DNA of 64,000 nucleotides from Megamerina dolium. Lineage: Eukaryota > Arthropoda > Insecta > Diptera > Megamerinidae. The first letter of the stretch is position 1, and every line of letters begins with the position of its first letter. The notes beneath the pieces were generated by a model. That model did not search any database. It had not been told where the DNA came from and was given only the letters and a program-made list of their open reading frames with translations. The translations under genes and the position numbers were made by a program. Location: the NCBI GenBank assembly GCA_963854835.1, contig OY978530.1, positions 34,603,639 through 34,667,638 on the forward strand, written 5' to 3'. This document shows, in pieces, positions 1 to 10,689 of this stretch.

Positions 1-538
1 CTCAAAACAACACAATTGTTTGTGAAAATTATTATAATAGCAGTTGTACGGTAAACTAGGCACGGTTGGGCAAACTTGTTTTTATGGACGTGTCAACAAA
101 AGCATTAGATCACAAAGCTGTTGTATATTACAAATACCTTTCACATTTATGGTATATTTTCAAAGGAATACTTCACCTCTCTGAGGGAATACTTCCCAAA
201 TATTTTAGTTGGATATTCAACTCGGACTCAAATTCGAAATCTTTGTTTCTCTTAATATTTACATTTCTCTCTATATATATTTATGCTCACTATTGTTTTT
301 TTAATACTACGAATTACGCTAAGAATTTCAAATATTTTGAAGCTGCCGTGGAGAAGCTAATAGATTTCGATATATACTTCATACTATCGAACCAGAGGCT
401 TACGACACAGTATTTTTGAAAGTACAAAAAAACAAATTTGCAGCCTAATGAAGTGCGAATAAAGCGGCATATTTTACTATAGTAAGAACGGAAATTTCTT
501 AAGTGGGCAAAGGAGCATATTGACCTTTTTACGACTCT
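1..538. other. Unassigned AT-rich DNA
   Basis: No gene or transposon domain is recognisable. A 117-codon open frame at 66-419 starts at TTG, is AT-rich and resembles no family I know, so it is not called. The stretch ends at the 5' TSD of the first SINE. Confidence 0.5.
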
Positions 539-551
539 TATGTCCGATGCC

Positions 552-913
552 GATGTCCGGGCCGTAACTCAGTGGTTAGTGTGTTCGCCTTCTGATCTGT
601 AGGTCGTGGTTCAATCCCCAGCTGATGCATAACAAATTTAATATCAATAAGATCTTTCTTTCTTTTCACCTGTCGGCAAGCAATTGGCAATTCTTCCGAC
701 AGTAACAACTTGCCGTGAAAAAGCTTCTAAAAGAACTCTGTGACAAAGCCCAGAAAAAGTGATGTCACAAGTGTTCTGCCGTTCGGATCCGGCTAAAATA
801 AGTAGGTCCCTTCGTACTGTCCAAATTTAAGACGCACAACAGTAATGGAGGAGAAGCTCGGCCACTGAGCACTTTAGGGATTTAAGTGCCACCTATTTAT
901 TTTTTTTTATTTA
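552..913 (+). mobile_element. tRNA-derived SINE, copy 1
   Basis: A tRNA-like head carries an A-box-like AACTCAGTGGTTAG (from about 567) and a B-box-like GGTTCAATCCC (about 609). It is followed by a body shared with three other copies in this window (15451-15804 +, 22105-22400 -, 36428-36803 -), a short tail ending in AAGTGCC, and a T-rich terminus. A 13-bp TSD, TATGTCCGATGCC, lies at 539-551 and 914-926, which fixes the insertion boundaries. Non-autonomous and non-coding; pol III transcription would start from the internal boxes. It is not a functional tRNA gene because the tRNA part runs straight into the shared body. Confidence 0.88.
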
Positions 914-926
914 TATGTCCGATGCC

Positions 927-3484
927 TCTCTACAATTAACGCTCATCTGCACGACCTGAGCGCTGAAGTGGCCTCCCCCACAACTTCAGTTCCTTCCGCT
1001 GAAAGTTTTTCTCACCAGTGCTAGCATGTTTTTCGGACGAATACAGTTCCTGGCCAAATTTTCGCGATATGTTCACGGCCTCATACCGAAACAACCTCCA
1101 ATTATCCGCGGTTGAGAAATTATATAATTTATTACAAAAAACCCGTGGAGAGCACATAGTATTAAGTCAACTCCGTTGACTAACTATGGCTTCTCCATAT
1201 CATGGTAAAATCTGACAGTACGATATGAGAATAACCGAATTTTTACGAATATTCTTTACAAGCGGCCTCTTATGAAACCGGTGCTAACATAAAGTGCTTA
1301 CATCGTACAATGTTATTACATACTGACACAAATAATTTGCAATTTTTGTGTATTTGTGCTCTCCAAAATCTATAAAGGACAAACGAAATATACCAAGAGT
1401 TGAATGCATTTCACACGAGAATTACGCATTATAATTGTCCTCTGTGGAGGAGTGTACATTCACTATGTGTTAGCTCTTAATTCCGCCAAGTGTCAGTAGG
1501 TGAGCGTTTTTTAATAGTTTTTTTTATATTAGAAAAAAAAACTCTGCACTGCAATTGCACTAAAGCGCTTCTCATGCTGAGTTTGTAGAAAACGGCATTA
1601 CTCATTGCTTCAAAACACGTCCAGTACTAGTCGTTTACCGTCGCAACTCCAACTGCAGCATCAGTTGAAGTTTTTCGCTGCTCCTCAGCGACAAGCTATT
1701 ACCAACGATGGAAAGCATACCACGTCCATCACTTCAATGCCACAGAACAGTCTCGTCATTCTATATTGAAATCAGACGGTGTAAATTCCCGAACAGTTCT
1801 GTTCGCCTTCTGATGGCTGATGTGACAAGTTTAAAACTGAAAACAACAGGCAACATTATTTCAAAATTCTCTACAACTCTAACTTAAACGAGAAGTTAAT
1901 TGATCCGTCTAACGTTACAGTTGCGAATGAATGCTGACAATTATGTAGAGGCGAGCACCACCAGCGACAATGTGCACAACTTCTAAAACTTTCAGTTGAT
2001 AAGAGAATATCCCTTTTGCGAAAGTGTGATTTGTGCGTCAACTGTCTGGCAACATCACGTACTCTTAAAGAGTATGTCAAACCACGTTCTCAAGTCGATT
2101 TTGTGGAAGACGGCCCCATTCTATGCTTCATCGAACATGGCAAAATTCGAATTTAAAGCACAATCGTCATCATTTCTCATATCTTTGTTGACAGGAAAGA
2201 TACAATCTTATAAATATCACAAGTTGAATATGCAGCGCCTTCAAAGAATTCGATCGTTCAAACTTCAATATTATATTACCTATAAGAGTATTTTCCATAG
2301 CAGTAGAATCTAATAATCATCACTTTTCGAATAACCGTGACCACACAAAATTATTTTGGCGGAAAAGTTAATACGATAATATGGCTCGACGTACTGACTA
2401 AAGTCACAGTTATATTATATAGCGTGGCTTTTCAGATTCTACGATTCGACACACCATACACATCTCATTTTGTTAAGTTCACTCTTCGCTCTTTAATCGA
2501 CCGATTTCTACGAAACCTTATGCTATCACACCCCATCGATTCTATACGGGATTCTGTATGAAAACTTTCAACTCTGGCAATCTCGCCAATATGGCGTCCC
2601 CATTTTTACTTTCGTGCTCTACGAGCTGATAATAAACGAATTTCTACGTATTGTACGTGGAAGCACTTCCAGAGTCGTAAAGGGTTAAAATCATATTTCA
2701 TTTCTGCTGGTATTCTAAGGGATCGTGTTAGAGCAGCAGATGTTAAGAGCTTCGAGACTAACCGCCTCATTCTGATTTTATTCTCTCATGTACCGAGGTA
2801 TCTCATCTCGACAATTTCTCAGTTTCATGTTTGTCCTTGTTTTGTGCCCTCAACAAATCCTCCTGTATACGATAGAAGGAACAGTACTTAAAGAAGGCAC
2901 AAAACTCATATGGCAAGAACCACTCACTCGAGCTCCTCTCTATTGTTGAATGGTGGTATAAACATGAAATATGCATATTTTGCCTCGCAACATATGTCTC
3001 ACAATTGCAACCATACCAACATTTCTCATAGTCGTGAAATACAAAATGCTCATAATCGTGAAATGCACAATCCATACCAATATTTCTTATAATTGTGGAA
3101 TGCCGAAACATTGAGGCATATGAGTTGCAAAAATGGGTGCGAAAATCTGACAAAACAATTTCCCACACATTTCGTGGTTCTGCACTTACGTAATTATACC
3201 AATGTTTAGGCATAACATAATAACTAAAGTCACGTAGACTACTTATATGTGAGTATTGAAAAGTTATTTTCCCACAAAATTAGTACATACATTTATACCC
3301 ACATTTGCTGTGAATCGATTGTGGATTGTGGATTGCAGGCTGGCATGTACTTAGGTAGATTTGTATATGAATGTATTTAGGAAAAATTACATATAAGCTA
3401 CTGAATTAATGGGAAGTTGTGAATTGTCAGTGGACAAGCAATAGTGAAAATTAAAATACTGCGATCCTTACGAAGCCCATCGGT
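927..3484. other. Unassigned DNA
   Basis: About 2.5 kb without a recognisable gene. Open frames at 1996-2313 (+), 2337-2561 (+), 2803-3213 (-) and 1871-2080 (-) give no motif I recognise, and several begin at TTG rather than ATG. It may be anonymous intergenic DNA or transposon sequence too old to recognise. Confidence 0.4.
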
Positions 3485-3497
3485 ATTAGTGAAATAA

Positions 3498-4065
3498 TTA
3501 TTTAATCACTGTGGCCATTACAACCGAAAATCGATTTTGGGCGAATCTAGCTTGCTTCACCAGCCTACTCTTTGCTACGCTAGCTGGCGCCAGTTATAGA
3601 TTCCAAGCGCCGACAGGTTCTCCAGTACTTGTAAGGACTGATATAATGCGAAAGTTTTAGAGTGTGATTTTTGTTTCTCCAGAGAGGGCTAGATTCCTCA
3701 ATTGCTTTCTTAGCCCAAAGTATCACCTGTTAGCAAGAGTGATCCTTCGCAATGTCTCCAGGCTGACGTCATTACTGGTGTTTATGCTGGTTCCAAGATA
3801 GCAAAAGTTCTTCACTACGTCAAAAGTGTAGTTACAACAGTGACGTGCTGTTCAAGATGCCGGTACTCTTTGTTTGTAGACACTAAGTACTTCGTATTGT
3901 CCTCGTTCACCGTAAGACCTATTCGATGTGACTTTCTTTCCAACTCTGAGAATGCTGCACTGACTGCCCGCGTGTTCATGCCGATTATGCCAATGTCATC
4001 GGCATACGCCAACGGCATGACATTTTTGTTGGAAAGTGCCATAATGTCGTAGATCAGCATCTCAC
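3498..4065 (-). mobile_element. RTE-clade LINE 3' fragment (copy D)
   Basis: The - strand encodes the end of an RTE reverse transcriptase (residues around the LAYADDIGIIGMN motif, 4060-3830) and then jumps to the 3' end found in other copies (ending GGTTGTAATGGCCAC near 3510). It is 5'-truncated, with a further internal deletion around 3640-3680. A 13-bp TSD, ATTAGTGAAATAA, lies at 3485-3497 and 4066-4078. 5' truncation with an intact 3' end is what target-primed reverse transcription produces. Non-functional. Confidence 0.85.
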
Positions 4066-4078
4066 ATTAGTGAAATAA

Positions 4079-5307
4079 AAGATTATTATTTAAAGTAAAG
4101 GGGAAAGAACCAGTATTAAAGTGAAGAGATAAAACCGCAAATATGATTAACCCTGAAATACCGTTAGGTATTTAGTAAATATTGTGGAAGAAAAATACAC
4201 AACAAACAACTTATTACGAAAAAGAGGAATGTGTGTAGAACCCCAAAATCTCAGCCCCAGATTTCATGACAATGCTCCACTGTATGCAGAATTTCTTGAA
4301 GATCACTCCAGCAGAAGCAACTGGTAGCAACTCTCTACAATCAACACTAATTCCACATTCAATATTTACTTCACAATCAACATTAAATACTGTCTCAATA
4401 TCAAATTCACCGTTTGTCTAAGCAATGATATAAAGATCGAAGAGCGCAATACATTGCCGCTATTCTATGAAATTCTCCTCACTTTCGTTTTACAACACCA
4501 CACTAATACATCTTTATGTGCAACATGCATCAAAGAAGTATATCTGCTATCTATCTATCTAGTTGCGTCAGTGCTCAATGGACTGGATATACATAGTATT
4601 GCTGAGCATATGTCATATCTTAAGATAGATATAGTAATGTAATGTTCTATTTACTGAATGTTTTCGTATGTCGTTGGGCAAGTCAATTGACTGAGTAATG
4701 TTATTGTCGCTATGTGTCTGTCAAACGCGATGGTAAGGCGCCTTTTATATGTGGCTATTTCTAGCCCAACGATAATTGAGGAGATGTTGTGAAGTGATTC
4801 TTCTTGGACAAAATTTGATTCTTTATTTCCAATTTTACCATATAGTATATATATCAGCTACCAGTATTCCATATTCCATCCAACTATTTTGCTAATGACC
4901 ATTATCGCATGGATTGCTATGGTCATTTTTAAAAATCTTCTAATTGGCTAATTCCTACAGCATAGCATGAACACATTTATTGGTGATGTACACATCTGGT
5001 ACACATATGTGTATATCAAGCAATAAATTACATTTTACTAGGGTTCGATTACTGCAGCGATCACAATATTAAGGTCGCAAATGTAAAATAACTCTTTGAA
5101 CTATTCTTGTCCAATTTGTTCAAAAGCAACACGATTGCCACTTGACTTCGTGTGTGGGGTGTGACCGAAAAAGTAATTATTGCATATTTATAGTTTGTGT
5201 AGTTGGTAATCATATGGTGATCATATGGTACCACTACACCCTTACTCTTAAGCGGAAAATTATTTCTTGAAGTGAACTGATTTTGCAAGATTGAGGTATG
5301 TTGGAAA
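4079..5307. other. Unassigned DNA
   Basis: No domain recognised. There is a short CTAT microsatellite at about 4547-4562. Open frames at 4454-4642 (+) and 5061-5288 (-) have no recognisable motif. Confidence 0.4.
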
Positions 5308-5309
5308 TA

Positions 5310-6583
5310 AAGGGTTATCCATTTTGCGGTTTCAAAAGTAAATATAAATAAAACACATATAAAATATTTTTTATCATGATATTTATTTTTTATTATAAAG
5401 TTTGAACGTTGACATTATGTGTGAAATACTACATCATTTAAATGACCATGAGGTAATTTTCGACCACTTTTTGACACATATTGGGCGGTATCTCAGCCAT
5501 AACGTGACGAATGTTGGTTTTTAGGTGCTCAAGAGTTAAAGGTTTATCTGCATAAACACGATCTTTCGCGTAGCCCCACAAAAAAAAGTCAAGCGGTGTC
5601 AAATCGCATGATCTTGGTGGCCACTTGATATCGCCACGACGAGAAATTACGCGGCCAGAAAATTTCTCTTGCAATAAAGCCATATTCGCTCGAGTTGTGT
5701 GGCATGTGGCACCGTCTTGTTGAAACCACATATTCTCTAAGTCGTATTCTTCAATAGCAGGCAAAAAAAAGTCGGTTATCATATGACCATAACGCTCCGA
5801 ATTGACGGTGACAGTCGTTCCATCGTCGTTTTCGAAGAAGTAAGGTCCAATCACACCTCCGGACCAAAGAGCGCACCAAGCAGTGAATTTTTGTGGATAT
5901 AGTGGCCTCTCTTCAATTACTTGAGGATTCTCAGAACCCCAAATAACGACAATTTTGTTTGTTAACATACCCACCGAGTGAGAAATGTGCTTTGTCGCTG
6001 AAGAAAATTTTGTTCGAAAAATCGCCGTCCACCGCCTGTTGTTCAAGCACCCATTCGACGTATCTACGAAGTTGTGAATGGTCAGCTGGCTTTAGTTGTT
6101 GTGTGAGCTGGATTTTATATGGATGTAGGTGTAATACAAATGCAAAATACGCCATAATGTGCCGTAAGACAGTACTAATTCCTGAGAACGACGATGAATC
6201 GACACATTCGGGTCTTCGGCAACACTTTCACTTACAGCAGCGATATTTTCGGTGGTACGAGCGAAACGATGATGCACAGGCCTTACAATATCTGTAACCG
6301 ATCCAGTCTCTTCATATTTCTTCACAATTTTGCCAATTGCTTGCGTAGTTGGACGATTATGTAAACCATAATCTCCTCTTAAAGCACGATATGTGGCTGT
6401 GTCAGAATCACCATTTTTGTAGTAGGTTTTTACAATTTTAATGCGTTGTGCGATAGTTAAGCTATCTATTTTCGCAAATGTCAGACTTTGAACTGAAAAA
6501 GAAAGAAATTGTTTTAACAACTCAGTTTGACAGATGTCGAATTCTAGCCCTATACTTTTGAAACCGCGAAATGGATAACCCTT
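5310..6583 (-). mobile_element. rosa-type (DD41D) mariner, copy 1
   Basis: A 1,274-bp DNA transposon with 31-bp terminal inverted repeats (5310-5340 and 6553-6583, one mismatch; outer sequence AAGGGTTATCC) flanked by TA duplications at 5308-5309 and 6584-6585. Its body matches two further copies at 13919-15220 and 49295-50598. Compared with those it lacks about 34 bp near the transposase C-terminus (around 5442). Cut-and-paste element, now defective. Confidence 0.93.
5438..6469 (-). pseudogene. DD41D mariner transposase, broken
   Basis: Tc1/mariner-superfamily transposase: N-terminal helix-turn-helix DNA-binding region, then a DDE/D catalytic domain. Seen are FFSDKAHF for the first Asp, QQDGATCH for the second and DLTPLDFFLWG for the third. 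There are 41 residues between the last two Asp, the spacing of the rosa family. The codon equivalent to the ATG of the other copies is ATA (6469-6467). There is a one-base deletion near 6130, a one-base insertion near 5943 shared with copy 3, and a C-terminal deletion. It cannot make an active protein. Confidence 0.9.
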
Positions 6584-6621
6584 TACTTACAAAATTTTAT
6601 AGCGATCATTGTTGGTATCAT

Positions 6622-7195
6622 AGAGAAGTAATATGGGGATTCTGGATCAGCTATCTAACTGCGTGTGTTAGAGTGAGACATGGTTGAAGCTATCTTAACA
6701 GTGTGTAAGAGTGAGACAGCATGTTTGAATCTATCTTAGCAGTGTGTAAGAGTGAAAAAGGTGCGGCGTGGTTGAAGCTATCTTGATAGGTGTGTGAGAG
6801 TGAGGTGGCATGATGGCTGGCGGCGGGGAGTGTGGTGGGGTTGCTTAGGCGTGAGGAGTGGCGGTGTTGATATTGAATCGAGCTGTGCTATAAGGCTAGC
6901 ATGAGCGGTAGCAAGCAGCTATGTCTTGTAGTGGTTGATATAGTAAGTGTATATACGTGTGTGTGTGTTTGTATGATATTAGGTTGTAGCTAAATGGTTG
7001 ACATATATGTTGAATCTCTTTGGGTAGCTTATCAGCTATGCAAGCTATGCGGTCGGTATAGTAAATGCATGTACATACTTCTGTATATGGTTATAGCTTG
7101 TAGCTACATAGGCTACATATATAATAGGTTATTTATATACTCATATATTTACGATTGGTATGATCACTAAAAAAAATAATATAAGTTTTTGATGA
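6622..7195 (+). repeat. Polinton left terminal inverted repeat
   Basis: This arm reads inward from AGAGAAGTAATATGGGG and matches the reverse complement of the right arm, beginning with a shared GGGGATTCTGGATCAGC, over roughly 570 bp down to a TGATCAC motif near 7173. The outer part (about 6660-6810) holds three irregular tandem units built around GAAGCTATCTT and GAGTGAGAC. The inner part contains several TA/GT-rich patches. Confidence 0.85.
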
Positions 7196-7434
7196 GGTAC
7201 GTTCTTCATATTTTTCATTATTCATGTTGAGGAGATCAATGTATGCAAATTATATTTGAATTACTTATTTGCAATAAAATTGACAATTATATTTTATTTC
7301 ACACCTGCCAGTTAGAGTGTTAGGATGTTTTGGTGTCAAACGACTTGCAATAATAATAAATATTGCGTATGTCATAGCGCATGGTCCCAATGCAAAATAG
7401 TTTGAGTGGATGCGAGGGAAAGAGTTATGGAGGT

Positions 7435-8071
7435 ATTTGTAAAACCAGAGGATGGACTTCGATCTTTAATATTGCGTGTAACTCGAAATGGAGGTGTTTT
7501 ATTACGAGATATGTAATTCAAATTTAAATCAGATCAACATATTCAAATTGAAGTTTTAGGAGGTGAAATAGTGTTGTCGGGTCAATCATACGATGGAGCT
7601 TATAGGAGCACTAATGTTTTCAAATATTTAGGGGACTGTCCATTCTGATGAAGGATGAGGTAGTCGCTTAAGGCGTGATGATGAGATTACTTATACTACT
7701 ACTACTACTGAAAAGTCTTTCGTTACAGATGATGATGTAAACGAAAATCATGATATTATTGAAGGAAATTAATTCGTTTTTAACTCAGTATCCTGATGAT
7801 TATCCTCTATAAAGGAATGGGTGAAATTAGTGATGCTATACAACTTTTTTTATATAAAAATAAGTATATTATTACTGTGGAAGAAAAGCAAAATTTATTA
7901 TATATCATGAATACTTTCAATGATTTCACAGCTATGGATTTTTGTGAAAGTGTCAATATAATCCATAGTAAGGACTGCATATGGATCCTACATCGTCTAT
8001 ATATTCAATTTTCGACTATATCAAATATTTTATGTATACAGCTTGCAATCGGCTCCTTGAAAGCAACATAA
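7435..8071 (+). pseudogene. Unidentified Polinton ORF remnants
   Basis: Two coding-like stretches broken by stops and frame changes. One begins near an ATG at about 7441 and runs to 7650, with a hydrophilic MEVFVKPEDG start and repeated stops. The second covers 7690-8071, with an acidic, Thr-rich start and a segment around YKGMGEISDAIQLF. I do not recognise a family. The position between the left TIR and the polymerase suggests an original Polinton gene. It might be an extreme remnant of a structural gene, but no motif supports that. Confidence 0.35.
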
Positions 8072-8284
8072 TAGTTCACATAGTTAAAATCATTTAGTTT
8101 TGGAATAAACTATAATATAGTTAAAGTGATCAAACCTCTAAAAACTATAAAACAAAAAGAACTAAACTAAACAGCTAAAGTGATTAAAATGATGTGATGT
8201 AAAAGCTAATAAACAAAAAGAATAGTGATATCAGCTATAGCAGTAATAACAATAATATTACTCTTACTCTAACAGCAGCAGCAG

Positions 8285-10522
8285 CAGTGACAGAAATAAA
8301 AAATAACAACTATATCATAATAAATCCTAAAGGAAGGCAACTGTATAACACTATAATAAATCCAAAAAACATGCTCAATTTCGTGTCTCCTGGCCAGCCA
8401 ACATATTGGCCAACAGACATCTCGAAAATTCCTCATTTGATTGATTTTGTAGTCGTTAGAAATCTTAATCGAAATATTGTCACTGCCGAAATAAGTTACG
8501 AATTATCCTCAGATCACTCTCCTGTTTTATTTTATCTAAATGAACGTCCTCCATTGTCAAAACTACCATTTTGGCTGACATCCCCAAAACAGATTGGCTG
8601 AAATACAAAAAGTATATAAGTAGTCATATCAACACCAGTCCTGTAATCCAGTCTGAGATCGACATCGATGATAATCTAAACATCATCAATACCATGCTCA
8701 CTACTGCTGCAATAGTTTCAACCCCACGTGATTACCAAAAACAAACGAATATTCGTATAGCCACCAACACCCAAACTCGTTAATGAAAAGCGCCGGCGTA
8801 GAAGAGAATGGCAGACATGCCGGTCACCTGCATCAAAACAAAGACTTAAGTGTGCTGAAAGAGCTCTGAAAGAAGCATTAAAACAGGATGAGGAATTTGA
8901 ACAGCTAAAATATATCGAAAAGCTTTCTCCTATGACTACCAAAACAAATTCGCTTTGGAACTCTTACAAAAAGCTGAAAACGTCACTTGATGCAGAATTT
9001 CCAATCAGAAATCATGTCGGAAATTGGTCACGCTCTGAAGAAGAAAAAGCCAACACATTTGCTATACATTTATGTAATGTGTTTCAGCCCAATCCGCCCG
9101 CAAACGACTTTCGAATCCCTCCACATAGCACTGCAACTAGTGGCTTCACTCCCCTCAAAATAGCATCCAAAGAAATCATCGAGATTATTAAGTACCAGCT
9201 TAATCCAAAGAAAGCTCCTGGTTTCGATGGCATCACACCAAAAATGCTAATTGAAATTCCAACGGCAGCTGTATTATTTTTAGTGGTTTTGTTTAATGCA
9301 ATGCTAAAACTGGGCTACTACGTGACATAATCCCTCAGCACCAATTTGGATTTCGCGAAAAACATGGGACGATCGAGCAGGTCAACAGAATTACCAATGA
9401 ACTACGGAAAGCATTTGAATACAAAGAGTATTGTTCAGCTATATTCCTCGATGTTGCTCAGGCATTTGATAGAGTGTGGCATGAAGGGCTAAAGTATAAA
9501 ATAAGAAAACTTCTACCAGAAAGCTCCCACCAAATACTGGAATCATACCTAGATAACCGTCGTTTTGTTGTAAAATGTAAAGACTTTTCCACAGAAGAAT
9601 TCAATATCAAAGCCGGAGTTCCACAGGGTAGCGTTCTTGGCCCCATTCTATATGTATTATATACTTCCGATCTACCAACAGATGCACGGTTGTTGACATC
9701 TACATTTGCTGAAGATACTGCTATTCTAAGCCGTAATTGAAACCCAATTAAGGCATCCACAGATTTAGGGGAGCATTTAGTACTTGTTGAAAAATGGTTA
9801 TCTAACTGGCGCATAAAAGTTAATGAGTCCAAATGTAAACATGTAACGTTCACACTTAACAAAAGCACATGCCCGACAGTTACACTAAATAATATCGCCA
9901 TAACTCATACAAATGAAGTCACCTACCTAGAGATACACTTAGATAGACGGCTAACATGGCGCAAGCACATCGAAGCAAAAAGAACTCAGATGAAATTAAA
10001 AGCTTCTTGTCTGCACTGGCTCATCAATTTCAGATCACCATTAAACTTGAAATACAAGGTCCTACTGTACAACAGCATAATAAAGCCAATTTGGAGTTAC
10101 GGAATTCAATTATGGGGGAACACTAGTAATAGCAATATTGAAATCATACAGAGATCTCAGTCTAAAATGTTAAGGATGATAACTGGTGCACCATGATATA
10201 TTAGAAATGAATGTATACACAATGACTTAAATATCCCAATGGTAGAAATTGAAGTTAAAAATACTAGACAAAAATATACTAGAAGATTACAAAAACATCC
10301 AAACACACTAGCAAGAACCTTTCTCAATAACTGCTATACTTCGCGCCTTCGAAGAAAGTACCTGCCAGCCTTCCAATAAAAAGAAGAGCATCGTACAAAA
10401 AACATTGCTCTAGATAATAAGGAGCTACTGTTGTTGAATTAGATTAAGATTTTAAAACTTATTGTTAGATTCTTTAGGAATAGATTCAATAAATAAAGAA
10501 AATGTATAATAAAAAAAAAAAA
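8285..10522 (+). mobile_element. Jockey-clade LINE, 5'-truncated
   Basis: A non-LTR retrotransposon inserted in the Polinton, within CAG/CAA-rich simple sequence seen on both sides (8225-8282 and 10545-10660). It begins inside the endonuclease, ends with an AATAAA-like region near 10490 and a poly(A) run at about 10510-10522. 5' truncation and the poly(A) tail fit reverse transcription of an mRNA-like intermediate. I could not define a convincing TSD. Confidence 0.85.
8287..10376 (+). pseudogene. Jockey endonuclease-reverse transcriptase, broken
   Basis: Order seen: end of the apurinic endonuclease domain (SPGQPTYWPTD, then SSDHSPVLF, 8390-8540), linker, reverse transcriptase (KKAPGFDGITPKML at about 9210; HQFGFREKHGTIEQV at 9340; FLDVAQAFDRVWH at 9445; GVPQGSVLGP at 9615; FAEDTAI at 9705), and the Jockey C-terminal region to about 10376. 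Several frameshifts and stops break it, including a stop at 10194 where relatives have Trp. The catalytic FADD is FAED here, replacing an essential Asp. Non-functional. Confidence 0.88.
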
Positions 10523-10544
10523 ATTAAAATAAAATATCATCAAC

Positions 10545-10680
10545 AACACTAGTAACAACAGCAATCATAGCAATAATAGTATCAACAGCAATAAAAGTAA
10601 GAGAGCAGCAGCAGTAGCAGCAACAGCAACAATAATAATAACAGTAAGAGCATTAGTAACAATTAAGTAATATTGTCAAT
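10545..10680. repeat. CAG/CAA/AAT-rich simple sequence
   Basis: An imperfect run of CAG, CAA and AAT triplets, similar to 8225-8282 on the other side of the Jockey insertion. It was probably one tract before the LINE inserted. Confidence 0.6.
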
Positions 10681-10689
10681 ATTATTAAA

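Noticed and set aside
66..419. 117-codon open frame
   Set aside because: Begins at TTG, very AT-rich, no recognisable motif; expected by chance in such DNA.
559..630. tRNA gene
   Set aside because: The tRNA-like sequence is the head of a repeated SINE and continues into the SINE body; it has no separate 3' end.
1996..2561. Open frames of 105 and 74 codons on the + strand
   Set aside because: No known family, low-complexity AT-rich codons and stops between them; kept only as unassigned DNA.
8285..10560. A precise TSD for the Jockey insertion
   Set aside because: ATATCAT occurs near both ends, but it is short, off-register and in AT-rich simple sequence; not convincing.
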